NCBI GenBank assembly: GCA_965263225.1
Contig: CBDHHG010000033.1
Location: forward strand, 272,714 to 336,713
From: DT-111 sp965263225
GTDB taxonomy: Bacteria > Bacteroidota > Bacteroidia > Chitinophagales > Saprospiraceae
Direction of reading: 5' to 3'
DNA: 64,000 nt
In this document: piece by piece, positions 25,532 to 34,672 of the stretch
Position numbering within the stretch: position 1 is the stretch's first letter
Layout: each line of letters begins with the position of its first letter
Position numbers and translations under genes: made by a program
Notes under the pieces: model-generated
Database searches by the model: none
What the model was told of the DNA's origin: nothing
The model's input: only the letters and a program-made list of their open reading frames with translations

Positions 25532-25969
25532 CTAATGGACAGCAGCATCACTGTTCATCGTGTGGCTAGCCCTTTTGTTGCTGGCAATTTTTTGGATTCT
25601 CCAATAAAAGGCCACAGCTAGGATGTACTCCAAGCCGATAATCCAGAAGCCCGGATCAGTGAAGAACTCCAGGTGACTTCCGCCCGCAGGAATGACGAAC
25701 AAGGGAACCGTAATCATGGCATCAAGGACTATGACGACCATAAACATGAAGGCACCAAGGATGAAGCCGTTGGTTTCGTGCTTTCTGCGGTAATAAAATC
25801 TAGCCCCGAGCATAGCAGCTGGGATAATAGCGATGCTCAGTACCAAATTGGCCTGCGTTTCGGGGTTTGACAGGATGGGGACGAAGAAGGAACCTAAAAA
25901 GGCTGAGACACCAAGGATGTAGGCAATGGCAGCCGCTATGGATGCGCTTTTTACATTTAAACTCTTCAT
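25532..25969 (-). CDS. Four-helix membrane protein (DUF5367-like)
   Basis: This 145-residue protein has four hydrophobic stretches (about 10-30, 40-56, 68-92 and 107-125). The segment NGFILGAFMFMVVIVLDAMITVPLFVIPAGGSHLEFF resembles the core of small Bacteroidota membrane proteins of the DUF5367 type, but the assignment is from memory of the pattern. Function unknown. It precedes the quinone reductase gene on the same strand. Confidence 0.65.
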   Translation of the reverse strand: MKSLNVKSASIAAAIAYILGVSAFLGSFFVPILSNPETQANLVLSIAIIPAAMLGARFYYRRKHETNGFILGAFMFMVVIVLDAMITVPLFVIPAGGSHLEFFTDPGFWIIGLEYILAVAFYWRIQKIASNKRASHTMNSDAAVH

Positions 25970-26191
25970 GATGATTGTGTTTTAGATTTTAATGATGAAT
26001 CAAAATTCCGAAACATTGATTGCCTCTTCGTCCGAGTAGATGTAACAGGACGTCTGAATGAGCATTCGGACTTTTTGAGTAGACATGGGCTTAGATATTG
26101 CTAGCACGGCAGTGGACGCTTAACGCTCAATTGCGATGACCTGAAGCTTTCATTTGTAAACACGGGTTGAAGTACGAAGAATATAGATGGA

Positions 26192-26685
26192 TCAAAATCG
26201 AATGACTCCGGCAAGAGTCCATATCCACGGATTCAATTTACCCTCAACAGCAGAAGGTGCAGTGACGCCAGGGCCAACTTGAGCTAAGCCTGTAATGTTG
26301 GCTGTAGCATAAAATTTCTGGACGGAGGCACCGATGCCAAATCTCTCCGTTAGCATATAATCAAATCCACCACGAAGCACTGGGCCGGGCTTGGGATCGA
26401 TTACCACCTCCGTAATATCTTGCTCTTCTACCTTAAAAATCATAGTGAAATTTAAACCTAGCCCAACAAACGGTTTTAATTTCTTGAAGTCAAGATGATA
26501 CACAAGCGCTAGAGGCCATGATCCGTACCTTAATGTACCTGCTTTGACCCCAGCCAAGGAATTTTCGCCACTTATTGATGTTGAAGGCGGTACGGCTACT
26601 ACGCTATTAATGGAAATATTTTTGGTGAGGAGCTGGACGGATAAACTTTGTTTAGAGAGAAAGAGCTTGTGGTACGAAGTGCTAA
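26192..26685 (-). pseudogene. Remnant of an OmpW-family outer membrane protein (N-terminal half missing)
   Basis: The 121 residues after the only possible start (a TTG at 26557) contain FVGLGLNFTMIF, GPVLRGGFDYMLTERFGIGASV and a C-terminal PWIWTLAGVIRF, the second half of an OmpW beta-barrel. The same frame continues upstream without ATG to a stop near 26686 and still reads OmpW-like (SVQLLTKNISINSVVAVPP), but the signal peptide and first strands of the roughly 200-residue family are absent. Just upstream is the end of the AraC-type regulator gene. I therefore call it a 5'-truncated remnant. A frameshift upstream is less likely, since no further OmpW sequence is seen. Confidence 0.7.
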
Positions 26686-26730
26686 GGAGCTTTTGGATGA
26701 GAGCTCTACCAAACTAGAATCCGGAAGAAA

Positions 26731-28521
26731 TTAGGACGCAGTTTGTGCTTTGACCCAGGCTTTGGGAGTCTGACCGGTGACCTTTTTGAAGTAATGGTTG
26801 AAAACCGATTTAGAATTGAAGCCACTTTCGTAAGCCAGGCCCAAAATACTGAGGTGGGAATAGGATGGATCAAGGGCTTTTGCTTGAAATGCCTTCAGCC
26901 GGTAACTATTGATGAATTCGTAAAAATTCTGGTTTAGCTTTTCATTTAGCAACCAGGAGAGCTTGTTGGCGTGAAGATCAATCTTATCGGCCAATTCTTT
27001 CAGACTGAGTGTAGAGTTGAGATAGTGACGCTCCATCTCCATCTTTTCGAGCAGGATGTTTTGGTAAGTGGTAGCCTCAGCTTCCGACAGGAGTTCTTTG
27101 TCACTTTCCTTTTCGGTTATGATGGAAGATAATCTGTCATCAGGAAACCGTTGTTGAACGAGTTTTTGATAGGCCGGAAGGGCTCTTAATGGAGCATAAA
27201 AAGGGTCGTGTTTAAAGTTGATATACTGAGCCCTTCTTTGGTCAACATTCATTTGCAGACACTCCATAGCCTCATTTACCATTCCAGCAGCAATGAGCAG
27301 AATAAGATCCCAACCGACTAGCGGCCGTATCTCTGCCTGTTGAATTTTTTCAACTAGGGACAAGACTTCCTCTGGATTGACTGCGCTTCTTTGATGGAAC
27401 AAATTGAACACGTAAGCATACAAATCAGGGTATTGCAACATCCCCCTGTTCAGATATACGGTTTTGTGTAAGTTTTCCTCTTGACCCAGTTGGATAAAGC
27501 ATACTAGTTTGAGTTCTACGAGGATAATAAACTCCGGTACGATTAAAAGTCCCTTTTCTATAGATTGCAGTGCTGTCTCAAAATTTCCACGGAGATAATG
27601 GAAGTTGGCCTCGGTATAACAATGATTTGGAGAAAGAGGATTCAGTTTAGTACTTAGCTCAATGTATTTCCAGGCCGTTTCAAAATCTCCCAGAGATGTG
27701 TAGATTTCGGCTATGAATTCGTTGAGCTCCGCATCATTGGGGTTTAGTTGATGAGCCCGTTGCACAATTTCGTATCCTTCCTTGTATTTCCATTGGGCCC
27801 AAAACAAATATTGAGATTCACATAGGTAACCGAAGAAGGTGGAATTATTAAGTCTTTTGCCCTGTTCATAATACGACCCCACGCGCTCGTAGGCTTGTTT
27901 CTGCTCCATGCCACCCCATGACCCCAGGCAGCTGTAAGCAAAACCTGCTCCAAAATAGGGTAAGACAAAATTAGGGTCTTCCTGGATACTTTTCTCATAG
28001 CATTCAGCTGCCTTGATAAAAGTAGGTAGCGTCCACTTGTTGAAATAGTAGCGTCCTTTCAAATAAAGCTGGTAGGCTGTTATGTTTCGGGTGGGGGCAT
28101 CTACTAGATGATCTTTGATCTCAAAATGGTCACCGTGTTCTCTTACTTTATTGGCGATGAGTAGGCTAATCTCATCTTGGAGTTGGAAGATGTCATTGAG
28201 TTGGCGATCAAAATTCTCTGACCAGATGTGAAAACCATCTTCAGCACGAATGAGTTGTGCCGTAATTCTCACCCGTTCACCAGACTTTCGAATGCTACCT
28301 TCCATTACCATAGATACGCCCAGTTCTTTGCCAATTTTGCGTATATCTTGCTTGTTGTTCTTAAAAGCAAAAGAGGAAGTTCTGGCTGTGACTTTAAGCC
28401 CTTGTACGCTGGTCAATGCATTGATGATCTCTTCTGTCATTCCATCGGAGAAGTACTCATTCTCAGGATCTGAGCTGAGGTTGTCAAAAGGTAAGACTGC
28501 TATGGAATTTCGGTTGGTCAA
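26731..28521 (-). CDS. FlgO/TPR/AraC-type transcriptional regulator
   Basis: This 596-residue cytoplasmic protein has three parts. Residues 5 to about 115 are a FlgO/TolB-N-like module (SIAVLPFDNLSSDPENEYFSDGMTEEIINALTSV, VMEGSIRKSGERVRITAQL), which in other proteins follows adenylate cyclase or sensor domains. Residues about 150-440 are TPR-like helical repeats (ITAYQLYLKGRYYFNKW, NPNDAELNEFIAEIYTSLGDFETAWKYIELSTKLNP). The C-terminal 100 residues are an AraC HTH (SLKELADKIDLHANKLSWLLNEKLNQNFYEFINSYR, LAYESGFNSKSVFNHYFKKVTGQTP). No membrane segment is seen. Such fusions occur in Bacteroidota as one-component regulators with unknown ligand. The OmpW remnant lies directly downstream. Confidence 0.88.
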   Translation of the reverse strand: MTNRNSIAVLPFDNLSSDPENEYFSDGMTEEIINALTSVQGLKVTARTSSFAFKNNKQDIRKIGKELGVSMVMEGSIRKSGERVRITAQLIRAEDGFHIWSENFDRQLNDIFQLQDEISLLIANKVREHGDHFEIKDHLVDAPTRNITAYQLYLKGRYYFNKWTLPTFIKAAECYEKSIQEDPNFVLPYFGAGFAYSCLGSWGGMEQKQAYERVGSYYEQGKRLNNSTFFGYLCESQYLFWAQWKYKEGYEIVQRAHQLNPNDAELNEFIAEIYTSLGDFETAWKYIELSTKLNPLSPNHCYTEANFHYLRGNFETALQSIEKGLLIVPEFIILVELKLVCFIQLGQEENLHKTVYLNRGMLQYPDLYAYVFNLFHQRSAVNPEEVLSLVEKIQQAEIRPLVGWDLILLIAAGMVNEAMECLQMNVDQRRAQYINFKHDPFYAPLRALPAYQKLVQQRFPDDRLSSIITEKESDKELLSEAEATTYQNILLEKMEMERHYLNSTLSLKELADKIDLHANKLSWLLNEKLNQNFYEFINSYRLKAFQAKALDPSYSHLSILGLAYESGFNSKSVFNHYFKKVTGQTPKAWVKAQTAS

Positions 28522-28609
28522 CTGTCCTATTTATAAAAATAAAGGTAATAATTCAGGGGGGATTAAGATATACTCCCTACTAATTATCAGGCAAATTGCA
28601 AATAGGTAT

Positions 28610-28774
28610 TAGAAGCCATCTCAAAAACATCCTTTGCGCTGCAAAAGGGCCTTTTGAAGCCATATTTCGTTGCAAAAAGCGTCGCGTAGCTATGGCTATG
28701 CTCCGTTTTTGCGTCTCATCTAACTTCAAAACTTCTCTTTTTCACTATCAAAAATCTTTTTGAGATGGCTTCTA
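28610..28774. mobile_element. 165-bp fold-back element (MITE/REP-like)
   Basis: An 18-bp perfect terminal inverted repeat, TAGAAGCCATCTCAAAAA at 28610-28627 and its complement at 28757-28774, encloses 129 bp without coding capacity. The interior has its own hairpin built on GCAAAAA / TTTTTGC. On the minus strand its centre reads GCATAGC-CATA-GCTACG-CGAC, a core shared with the element at 44395. It starts 9 bp beyond the RidA gene stop codon. Confidence 0.6.
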
Positions 28775-28782
28775 GCAATTAC

Positions 28783-29184
28783 TTATAACACCGCTTGCGC
28801 CTCAATTTCGATCAAAAAATCAGGATTGGCCAATCCTTGTACGCTAAGCCAAGTGCTTGCCGGTGGATTTATAGTGCCAAAATTGCGGCGCAGCGCTTCA
28901 CCAACGATTGTTCCCGCCGCTTCCGTGTAATTCACTACATATATCCTCAACATGACAATATCGCTAAGCTGTCCGCCAGCCTTTTGCATGGCCAGCGCGA
29001 GATTATCATTGGATTTTTGCACTTGTGTTTCTAAATCTCCTTTACCGGCGATTTCGCGTTTTTCATCCCAGGCTACTTGACCAGAAATGTAGACGAGTTT
29101 TCCTGGCTCACTGACTACAATTTGAGAGAAACCAAAGTCTGTAGAGTTGAATAGCTCTGGTGGGTTTAGATAGGTCTTGTTCAT
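28783..29184 (-). CDS. RidA/YjgF-family protein
   Basis: This 133-residue protein has LNPPELFNSTDFGFSQIVVSEPGKLVYISGQVAWD and MLRIYVVNY, with the family's closing strand LANPDFLIEIEAQAVL. RidA proteins hydrolyse reactive enamine/imine intermediates. The conserved arginine (here MLRIYV) that binds the carboxylate is present. It is a cytoplasmic trimer in characterised members. It is divergent from the serine hydrolase gene and its stop abuts the fold-back element. Confidence 0.88.
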   Translation of the reverse strand: MNKTYLNPPELFNSTDFGFSQIVVSEPGKLVYISGQVAWDEKREIAGKGDLETQVQKSNDNLALAMQKAGGQLSDIVMLRIYVVNYTEAAGTIVGEALRRNFGTINPPASTWLSVQGLANPDFLIEIEAQAVL

Positions 29185-29452
29185 ATGGCCTTATGCATTT
29201 GATTTTTACTGCATTTTGGAAACCAACTTTTGAATTGCCGCAAAAGTTCTGATTTTCTTGTTAACAGAATTATATTTTACTCAGATATTTTTTTCTTGCA
29301 AATAAATTATATCTGAGTATTAGATTATTTCATTACAAAATCTAATGAACCTAGAAGCTATGCATTTCGATACACCAGAAAGGCGCTTCAATTCGACTAA
29401 CTTTCTACCTTAGCGGAAGGACTTTGACGCCCTTATCTAAACTATACTAGAT

Positions 29453-30664
29453 ATGTTAACCAGACTCTCGCTCTTCTTTACTCTTGTTCTCTTTACAACA
29501 GCTTGTTCCTCAGTAGATTCACCCGGCGACACAGCTAATGAAACTTCATTTTCATGGCCTTCAGGCACAATGGAAGAGGCTCAATTCGCAACAACTGGAG
29601 TGGACACGCTGGAAACGAAGATAACTGCCGGCAAGTACGGCTACATTGATCAAATGCTGATCCTCAAAAAAGGTAGGGTGATCTACAACAAGTCCTTTGA
29701 AAATGACTATCAAGAAATCAGTCGAGGGCAAAGCGGCATACTAGGATGCGGCTACCAGAGCTGTCAGGATAGCAATGAAATCAATATCTACAACTACTAT
29801 CACCCCAGCTATCATCCCTATTATCAAGGCAGTCGCCTGCATAGCCTCCAATCCGTAACAAAAAGCATTGCAGCCACGATCCTGGGCATTGCGGTAAAGG
29901 ATGGACATATCCCTAGCTTGGACAAACAAGTCTTGGACTATTTTGAAGAATATGATCTTAGTCAAACGGGGGAGGGCTTAAGGGAAGCCACGATCCATAA
30001 TCTTCTCTGTATGCAATTAGGCATTAGCTGGAACGAGAATACAGCCCCACTGGATAGCAATAACCAGGTGGTCCAAATGGAAAAGAGCAAAGATTGGATT
30101 CAATATGTCCTGGAACAACCGATGGACTCCCAGCCTGGAGAGAAATGGGTGTACAGCAGTGGTGCCAGTCATTTAATGTCCGGGATTATCAAAAGGGCTA
30201 CGGGTATGGACATAGCAGCTTACGCTGAACAACATCTTTTTGGTCCCCTAGCCATCAACAACTATCACTGGAAGACTACCCCCAAAGGCTTCCACGATAC
30301 CGAAGGTGGCCTCTACCTCACCGCTGAAGATCTGGCCAAGATTGGACAATTATATCTCAACAAAGGTACCTGGAATGGGCGGCAAATCCTTTCAGAAGAA
30401 TGGATACAAGAAGCAACCAAAAAGCAAGTGATCGATTTGTATGGAGACGGTGGCCAAGAAGGTTACGGCTACCAATGGTGGCGACCAGGAGGTCAGGAAG
30501 AAATCTGGGCCGCAATGGGTTTTGGCCAACAGTTCTTGGTTGTACTTCCAAAGTACGAGGTGATTGGAGTTCTTAATGGCTGGAATATTTTTGACATTGA
30601 CGGAGAATACATTTTCCCAGACTTCTTGAAGGTCTTGACGGAATCTAATCTAGAGCAAGGGTAA
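29453..30664 (+). CDS. Serine hydrolase lipoprotein, class C beta-lactamase fold
   Basis: This 403-residue protein has a lipoprotein signal (LVLFTTAC|SS). The catalytic SxxK is S134-V-T-K137 inside LQSVTKSIAATILGIA, and the tyrosine motif is Y234-S-S at the start of YSSGASHLMSGIIKRATGM. The later block GYGYQWWRPGG completes the class C beta-lactamase/esterase family pattern (6-aminohexanoate-dimer hydrolase, EstB and similar). It is probably anchored to a membrane and faces the periplasm or surface. The substrate is unknown; resistance is not implied. Single transcription unit. Confidence 0.9.
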   Translation: MLTRLSLFFTLVLFTTACSSVDSPGDTANETSFSWPSGTMEEAQFATTGVDTLETKITAGKYGYIDQMLILKKGRVIYNKSFENDYQEISRGQSGILGCGYQSCQDSNEINIYNYYHPSYHPYYQGSRLHSLQSVTKSIAATILGIAVKDGHIPSLDKQVLDYFEEYDLSQTGEGLREATIHNLLCMQLGISWNENTAPLDSNNQVVQMEKSKDWIQYVLEQPMDSQPGEKWVYSSGASHLMSGIIKRATGMDIAAYAEQHLFGPLAINNYHWKTTPKGFHDTEGGLYLTAEDLAKIGQLYLNKGTWNGRQILSEEWIQEATKKQVIDLYGDGGQEGYGYQWWRPGGQEEIWAAMGFGQQFLVVLPKYEVIGVLNGWNIFDIDGEYIFPDFLKVLTESNLEQG

Positions 30665-30672
30665 GATCGGCT

Positions 30673-30899
30673 ATGTTAAGGCACACCTTCGGAGCGGAAA
30701 TAATTGTTAGTTTCACCAATGATAATAGTATCCAAGTAGTCAACCTGACTCAGGCATGGCTTGCCGTCAGCAATCACAATAGTGCTTGTTCAGATTGGAA
30801 AATCATGGAATTCCCTGACGTGAGCTAAGCTTACCTGGATGCTGTCTTCGATATTGACACCGCTAGTCAAATTGCTGCCAATCAATGGTAGCTTTTGAA
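30673..30899 (+). pseudogene. Possible gene remnant with internal stop
   Basis: A frame from ATG 30673 to TAA 30828 encodes 51 residues with protein-like composition (IIVSFTNDNSIQVVNLTQ, SDWKIMEFPDVS). The same frame resumes after the stop with AYLDAVFDIDTASQIAANQW. This looks like a decayed gene or a very small protein. I recognise no family. Confidence 0.25.
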
Positions 30900-30918
30900 G
30901 GCATTGTAAGCAAAAACC

Positions 30919-31899
30919 GTGAATATACATCAGGTAACTCAAGTACTCATAGCCGAAGAGTTGGACTTTGCAAAACTACAACAAGCAGTAGTTGCCTACC
31001 GCAATTTCTTAACGCAAGAAGACCATTTGATTGGACTCACGGAAGAATTCAGGATGGATATTGAACTCGACTCTGGCAAAGCTATTGGCACTGCCTGGGC
31101 GGCGCTTTGTATCGACGACCTAGTCCGGACAAAGCGATTCGTTAAAGGTCTGTGTGAAGCGGTGAGAGCGGTCTTAGCTACCAAAGAAGGGCCCGTGGTC
31201 ATCTTATATGCGGGCACTGGTCCTTTTGCAGCGTTAGCGCTGCCTTTAACCACGATGTTTAGAGTAGACCAAATCCGGATCAGAGCCTTAGAAATCAATC
31301 CCCTTAGTTGCCAATATTTAGAACGGTTACTTGATAGCTTAGCCGTGGCGGGATACTTCGAATCCATCAAACAAGTAGATGCCAGTCACTACCAGATACC
31401 CGCTCCCAAGGATATAGATATCCTGCTAAGTGAAACCATGCAGCGGGGATTGGAAAAAGAACCGCAGGTGGCAATTATGCAAAATCTTGTACCGCAACTG
31501 CGAGAGGATGTTATCCTGATTCCCGAACGGATAGAGCTATCGATCGGTACGATCTTGTATCCTAATGGAACTCTTACGCAAATGGTACACCAATCTTTTT
31601 TTCCCGTTTTTGTGCTTGACCAAGATGGGATTAGGGAGCATCATCAGGCAGATGGAGGCACCGTATTCCCATCGCGACAATACAAGCTTTCCAAAATCCA
31701 ATTAGCTCATTCGAGAAATCTCGTACTCCTAACCCATATTTCTGTCTTTGGTCGAGAAAAATTGACTCCGGGGGAAAGCGGCATTACCTTACCGGTCAAA
31801 CTTCCTAGCCTTCAGCAGGACGGGGAAGAAGAGGTTCTCATCGAACTGACCTACGAGGGAGGTCAAAATCCGGGCATGCGCTTTCGAGAACTGCTGTAA
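30919..31899 (+). CDS. SAM-dependent methyltransferase, PRMT-like
   Basis: This 326-residue protein has a GTG start. The helical N-terminal part (1 to about 90) precedes a Rossmann-like core: motif I VVILYAGTGPFAALALPL (about 93-110), motif II RIRALEINPLSCQYL and DILLSETMQRGLEKEP, which recalls the SE-M double-E region of protein arginine methyltransferases. A beta-rich C-terminal part follows. The catalytic details cannot be confirmed by eye. Cytoplasmic. The methyl acceptor is unknown. It is flanked by a possible gene remnant upstream and a DinB-like gene downstream. Confidence 0.65.
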   Translation: MNIHQVTQVLIAEELDFAKLQQAVVAYRNFLTQEDHLIGLTEEFRMDIELDSGKAIGTAWAALCIDDLVRTKRFVKGLCEAVRAVLATKEGPVVILYAGTGPFAALALPLTTMFRVDQIRIRALEINPLSCQYLERLLDSLAVAGYFESIKQVDASHYQIPAPKDIDILLSETMQRGLEKEPQVAIMQNLVPQLREDVILIPERIELSIGTILYPNGTLTQMVHQSFFPVFVLDQDGIREHHQADGGTVFPSRQYKLSKIQLAHSRNLVLLTHISVFGREKLTPGESGITLPVKLPSLQQDGEEEVLIELTYEGGQNPGMRFRELL

Positions 31900-32083
31900 T
31901 GGCTGAAGGCTACTTAGGCGGGGTACCTTGAAACCATAGGACTACAACAGCTCTTCAATCAAGTTAAACTTGAAGTAGTTGATACTCTTGTTCAACACTG
32001 AGCTACATGACAGGAATGATCGCTAAGGCGGAAATCATCCGTTCAAAGCATAGGTTCTTTATACTTCTCTAAATTTTTCGAAA

Positions 32084-32530
32084 ATGCAACACGAATTGCT
32101 AAGGCATACGCTCGCCACCATCGATTATCGCTTTAGAAAAGTTACCCAAGAGTTTCCCGAAGGTTTCAGCCATTTCTCATTGGGGAAAGGCGTAAGAACA
32201 CCTACTGAGATTATTCGGCATATGTTCCAAGTCATCGCCGCCACTAAAACTTTCCTAGAAGAGGGAGCATTTAGAAGAACCAGTGCTCCAGACCTGGATC
32301 TTGCAGGAGAACACAGTCGTTTCCTAGCAGTATTAGTCGAATTGGATAAGGTGCTGGCTAAGCTGAAACCCACCGAGGGAGCTACTAAACGGTTGATTCA
32401 AGGTCCATTTTCGGATGTACTCACACACATTGGACAAATAGCTATGATGCAGCGATTAATGGACAATCCGATCCCAGGTGAGAACTTCTCGATTGCTGAT
32501 ATCAAAACTGATCTAAGTGGCGAAAGTTAA
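32084..32530 (+). CDS. DinB-like four-helix-bundle protein
   Basis: This 148-residue protein has the pattern of DinB/DUF664 metalloproteins, with the putative metal histidines in EIIRHMFQVI (near 46) and VLTHIGQIAMMQRLM (near 115). Members bind divalent metal, and some are thiol-dependent transferases or hydrolases. The bulk of the protein is helical and no signal peptide is present. It lies 82 bp before the start of the lipoprotein hydrolase and may be co-transcribed with it. Confidence 0.75.
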   Translation: MQHELLRHTLATIDYRFRKVTQEFPEGFSHFSLGKGVRTPTEIIRHMFQVIAATKTFLEEGAFRRTSAPDLDLAGEHSRFLAVLVELDKVLAKLKPTEGATKRLIQGPFSDVLTHIGQIAMMQRLMDNPIPGENFSIADIKTDLSGES

Positions 32531-32612
32531 CAGCTCTTCGAAAGTCGAACCTTTGCCATCCAGTCTCCTTTATACACCCAATCACCTTGAACTGTATTTA
32601 AGCTTAAACAAA

Positions 32613-33698
32613 ATGATGATCCGACACCTCACACTCCTGTTTATTTTGAGCACAACTTTTGCCTGCCAATCTGCCTCAGAAGCATACGTTTGTCCACCTT
32701 GTGATCAAAGCTGTGATGCCCTGACTTTTAAGAAAGCCGGCAGTTGCCCACATTGCGGTATGACATTAGTACAGAAGAGTGAGCTAACAGCTGCCCAGAG
32801 CTTGCCGCTCAATGAAATTCGACTAAAGCCAGGTTCTGGTGTATTTGAAATTGAAGGAGGGGTAGGAAGAGAAGAAAAATCCATAAAAGTCTTCTATCAT
32901 CAACCCGAAAACTTCAACGCAGAATCTAAAATTCTCCTAGTGATCCCAGGTGCTGGCCGAAATGCTGATAGTTACCGTGATGCCTGGGTGGAAGAATCTG
33001 AAAAATACAATGTCTTGATTCTTTCCCCGATGTATACTGAAAAAGATTATCCCTTTGAAGGCTATCATCTATGTGGATTGATCCGAGCTGCGAACCTGCG
33101 GTCCGCCATTGAGTATATTGAAAATAGTAACCGTGTAAAACTGGATGAAACAAAGCTGCAATTCGAGCTAAATACGAATCGACAAGACTGGATCTTTAGC
33201 GATTTCGATCGGATTTTCGATCTAGTCGTAGCGGCTACTCAATCTCAACAAAGGGAGTATGATGTGTTTGGCCACTCTGCGGGTGGGCAGATTTTACATC
33301 GGTTTACCCTCTTTCATCCCAAATCAAAAGCTAGGAACATTCTAGCTGGGAATTCAGGTTTTTATACACTGCCTTCAGCGGACGCCCCGCTTCCCTTCGG
33401 TACCCAAGGAATAGATATTCCGAAAACAGAGCTCGAATTGGCCTTCCATAAGAAATTAGTCCTGTTTATTGGAGAACTAGACAATGAAGACGAGCAAGGA
33501 GGAACTTTATTGCGATCCCCTTCTGCCGATCAACAGGGCCTACATCGGCTAGCCAGAGGAATCTACTTTTATGAAACTTCCAAAACTATTGCCCAAGAAT
33601 TAGGCGTTGCTTACGAATGGAAAATTGAAGTAGTTCCACAAGTAGGGCATGACCACCGGAAGATGGGCGATGCCGCTGCCAAATTTTTGTACGAATAA
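32613..33698 (+). CDS. Lipoprotein with heavy-metal-binding-like CPxC segment and alpha/beta hydrolase domain
   Basis: I place the start at ATG 32613 because the next residues form a lipoprotein signal (IRHLTLLFILSTTFAC). A GTG at 32517 would add a non-signal extension overlapping the DinB gene. After the signal comes a cysteine cluster (VCPPCDQSCD, then CPHCGMTL) like the heavy-metal-binding domain of efflux proteins and related lipoproteins. The remaining 280 residues look like an alpha/beta hydrolase: LLVIPGAGRNADSYRDAW, nucleophile elbow GHSAGG and VPQVGHDH near the end. The pairing suggests a surface or periplasmic enzyme, but substrate and metal are unknown. Confidence 0.75.
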   Translation: MMIRHLTLLFILSTTFACQSASEAYVCPPCDQSCDALTFKKAGSCPHCGMTLVQKSELTAAQSLPLNEIRLKPGSGVFEIEGGVGREEKSIKVFYHQPENFNAESKILLVIPGAGRNADSYRDAWVEESEKYNVLILSPMYTEKDYPFEGYHLCGLIRAANLRSAIEYIENSNRVKLDETKLQFELNTNRQDWIFSDFDRIFDLVVAATQSQQREYDVFGHSAGGQILHRFTLFHPKSKARNILAGNSGFYTLPSADAPLPFGTQGIDIPKTELELAFHKKLVLFIGELDNEDEQGGTLLRSPSADQQGLHRLARGIYFYETSKTIAQELGVAYEWKIEVVPQVGHDHRKMGDAAAKFLYE

Positions 33699-33972
33699 GG
33701 ACGGTAAGCAGGTGAATGCAAAGGATCATTGCCCCGATCTCTACCTTCCTAATCAGCAAAGCCATTAAATTCTCTGCATGAAGTTTAAAAGTTAAAGCAA
33801 ATGGGTTATATAGTATCCGCTATTTCTCGTCCTAATACCGTATTCATCCACTTCCCACGATCATTTTCTTCCCTTCCTGATCGCTCAGTTCTACATTCGT
33901 GACTGGAAGCCATCTTGCTTCTATCACCTACCCAGCACGGTCTCATACTGCTGGGGTCGAAACTGTTATCTA

Positions 33973-34662
33973 ATGAAAAAAATGATTCTAGTGCTTATCC
34001 TCTTTGGTTTTGGGGGATTCCTGACTGCACAATCGCAAGTCAAGACTTATAACTTTAAAAAAGGAGAAGTACTCGATGTCTTACTCTTGAGTGCAAAACC
34101 CGACTTTGACAGCCTTTTCGCTATCTATCGCAAAACAGCTTTCCCAGTGGCCATGCGCATGAGTTACACCCCTATCCCTGGCTACCGCATCCAGACGTAC
34201 ACTCAAGGAAACTTTCAACCAGAAAGCTTCATCCTAGGGAAGTGGGCCAGTCTCGCCAAAAGAGAACAATTTCTAGCCGAAATCGAAACTCACGTTCCTG
34301 ATTTTCATCAGCAAAGACGAAATATCTTTAGCAACTTTCACTTGACTTACTACGAAATACCTAAGGACCTCCAATTTGAAATTGATAAAAACAAAACTAT
34401 CGTGGCTACAGCTTATTGGCAGTCGGATGAACAAAGCTTCGAGCGATTTCAGAAACAATGGCTGAAGGCTGCTAAGCGGGCTAAGGGCAAAACCATACTG
34501 AGTCTAGAGCAAGGGAAGTCGCCATTTGGTTACTTTTACCAGCCAGACTGGATGACCATTACAGAATGGGAGAGTCCGGCGGCCTTCAAAGCCTTTCAAG
34601 CGAAGGTAGAAAAACTGGGTATAGCTGGCCTTCAACACCTTAATCAATTCATTCTCCATTAA
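33973..34662 (+). CDS. Secreted hypothetical protein, possibly a dimeric alpha/beta-barrel (DUF1330-like)
   Basis: This 229-residue protein has a signal peptide (MKKMILVLILFGFGGFLTAQ). The mature part appears to contain two similar halves, with SFILGKWASLAKREQFL in the first and MTITEWESPAAFKAFQAKV in the second, the spacing found in DUF1330/monooxygenase-like barrels. I am not sure of this assignment. It begins a tight rightward cluster and is followed after 10 bp by a membrane-bound AraC regulator, so it may be the sensor's ligand binder or its target. Confidence 0.55.
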   Translation: MKKMILVLILFGFGGFLTAQSQVKTYNFKKGEVLDVLLLSAKPDFDSLFAIYRKTAFPVAMRMSYTPIPGYRIQTYTQGNFQPESFILGKWASLAKREQFLAEIETHVPDFHQQRRNIFSNFHLTYYEIPKDLQFEIDKNKTIVATAYWQSDEQSFERFQKQWLKAAKRAKGKTILSLEQGKSPFGYFYQPDWMTITEWESPAAFKAFQAKVEKLGIAGLQHLNQFILH

Positions 34663-34672
34663 AGGAAGAAGC

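Noticed and set aside
29453..30664. Class C beta-lactamase conferring resistance
   Set aside because: The family is dominated by esterases and peptidases; the sequence and lipoprotein signal do not argue for antibiotic hydrolysis.
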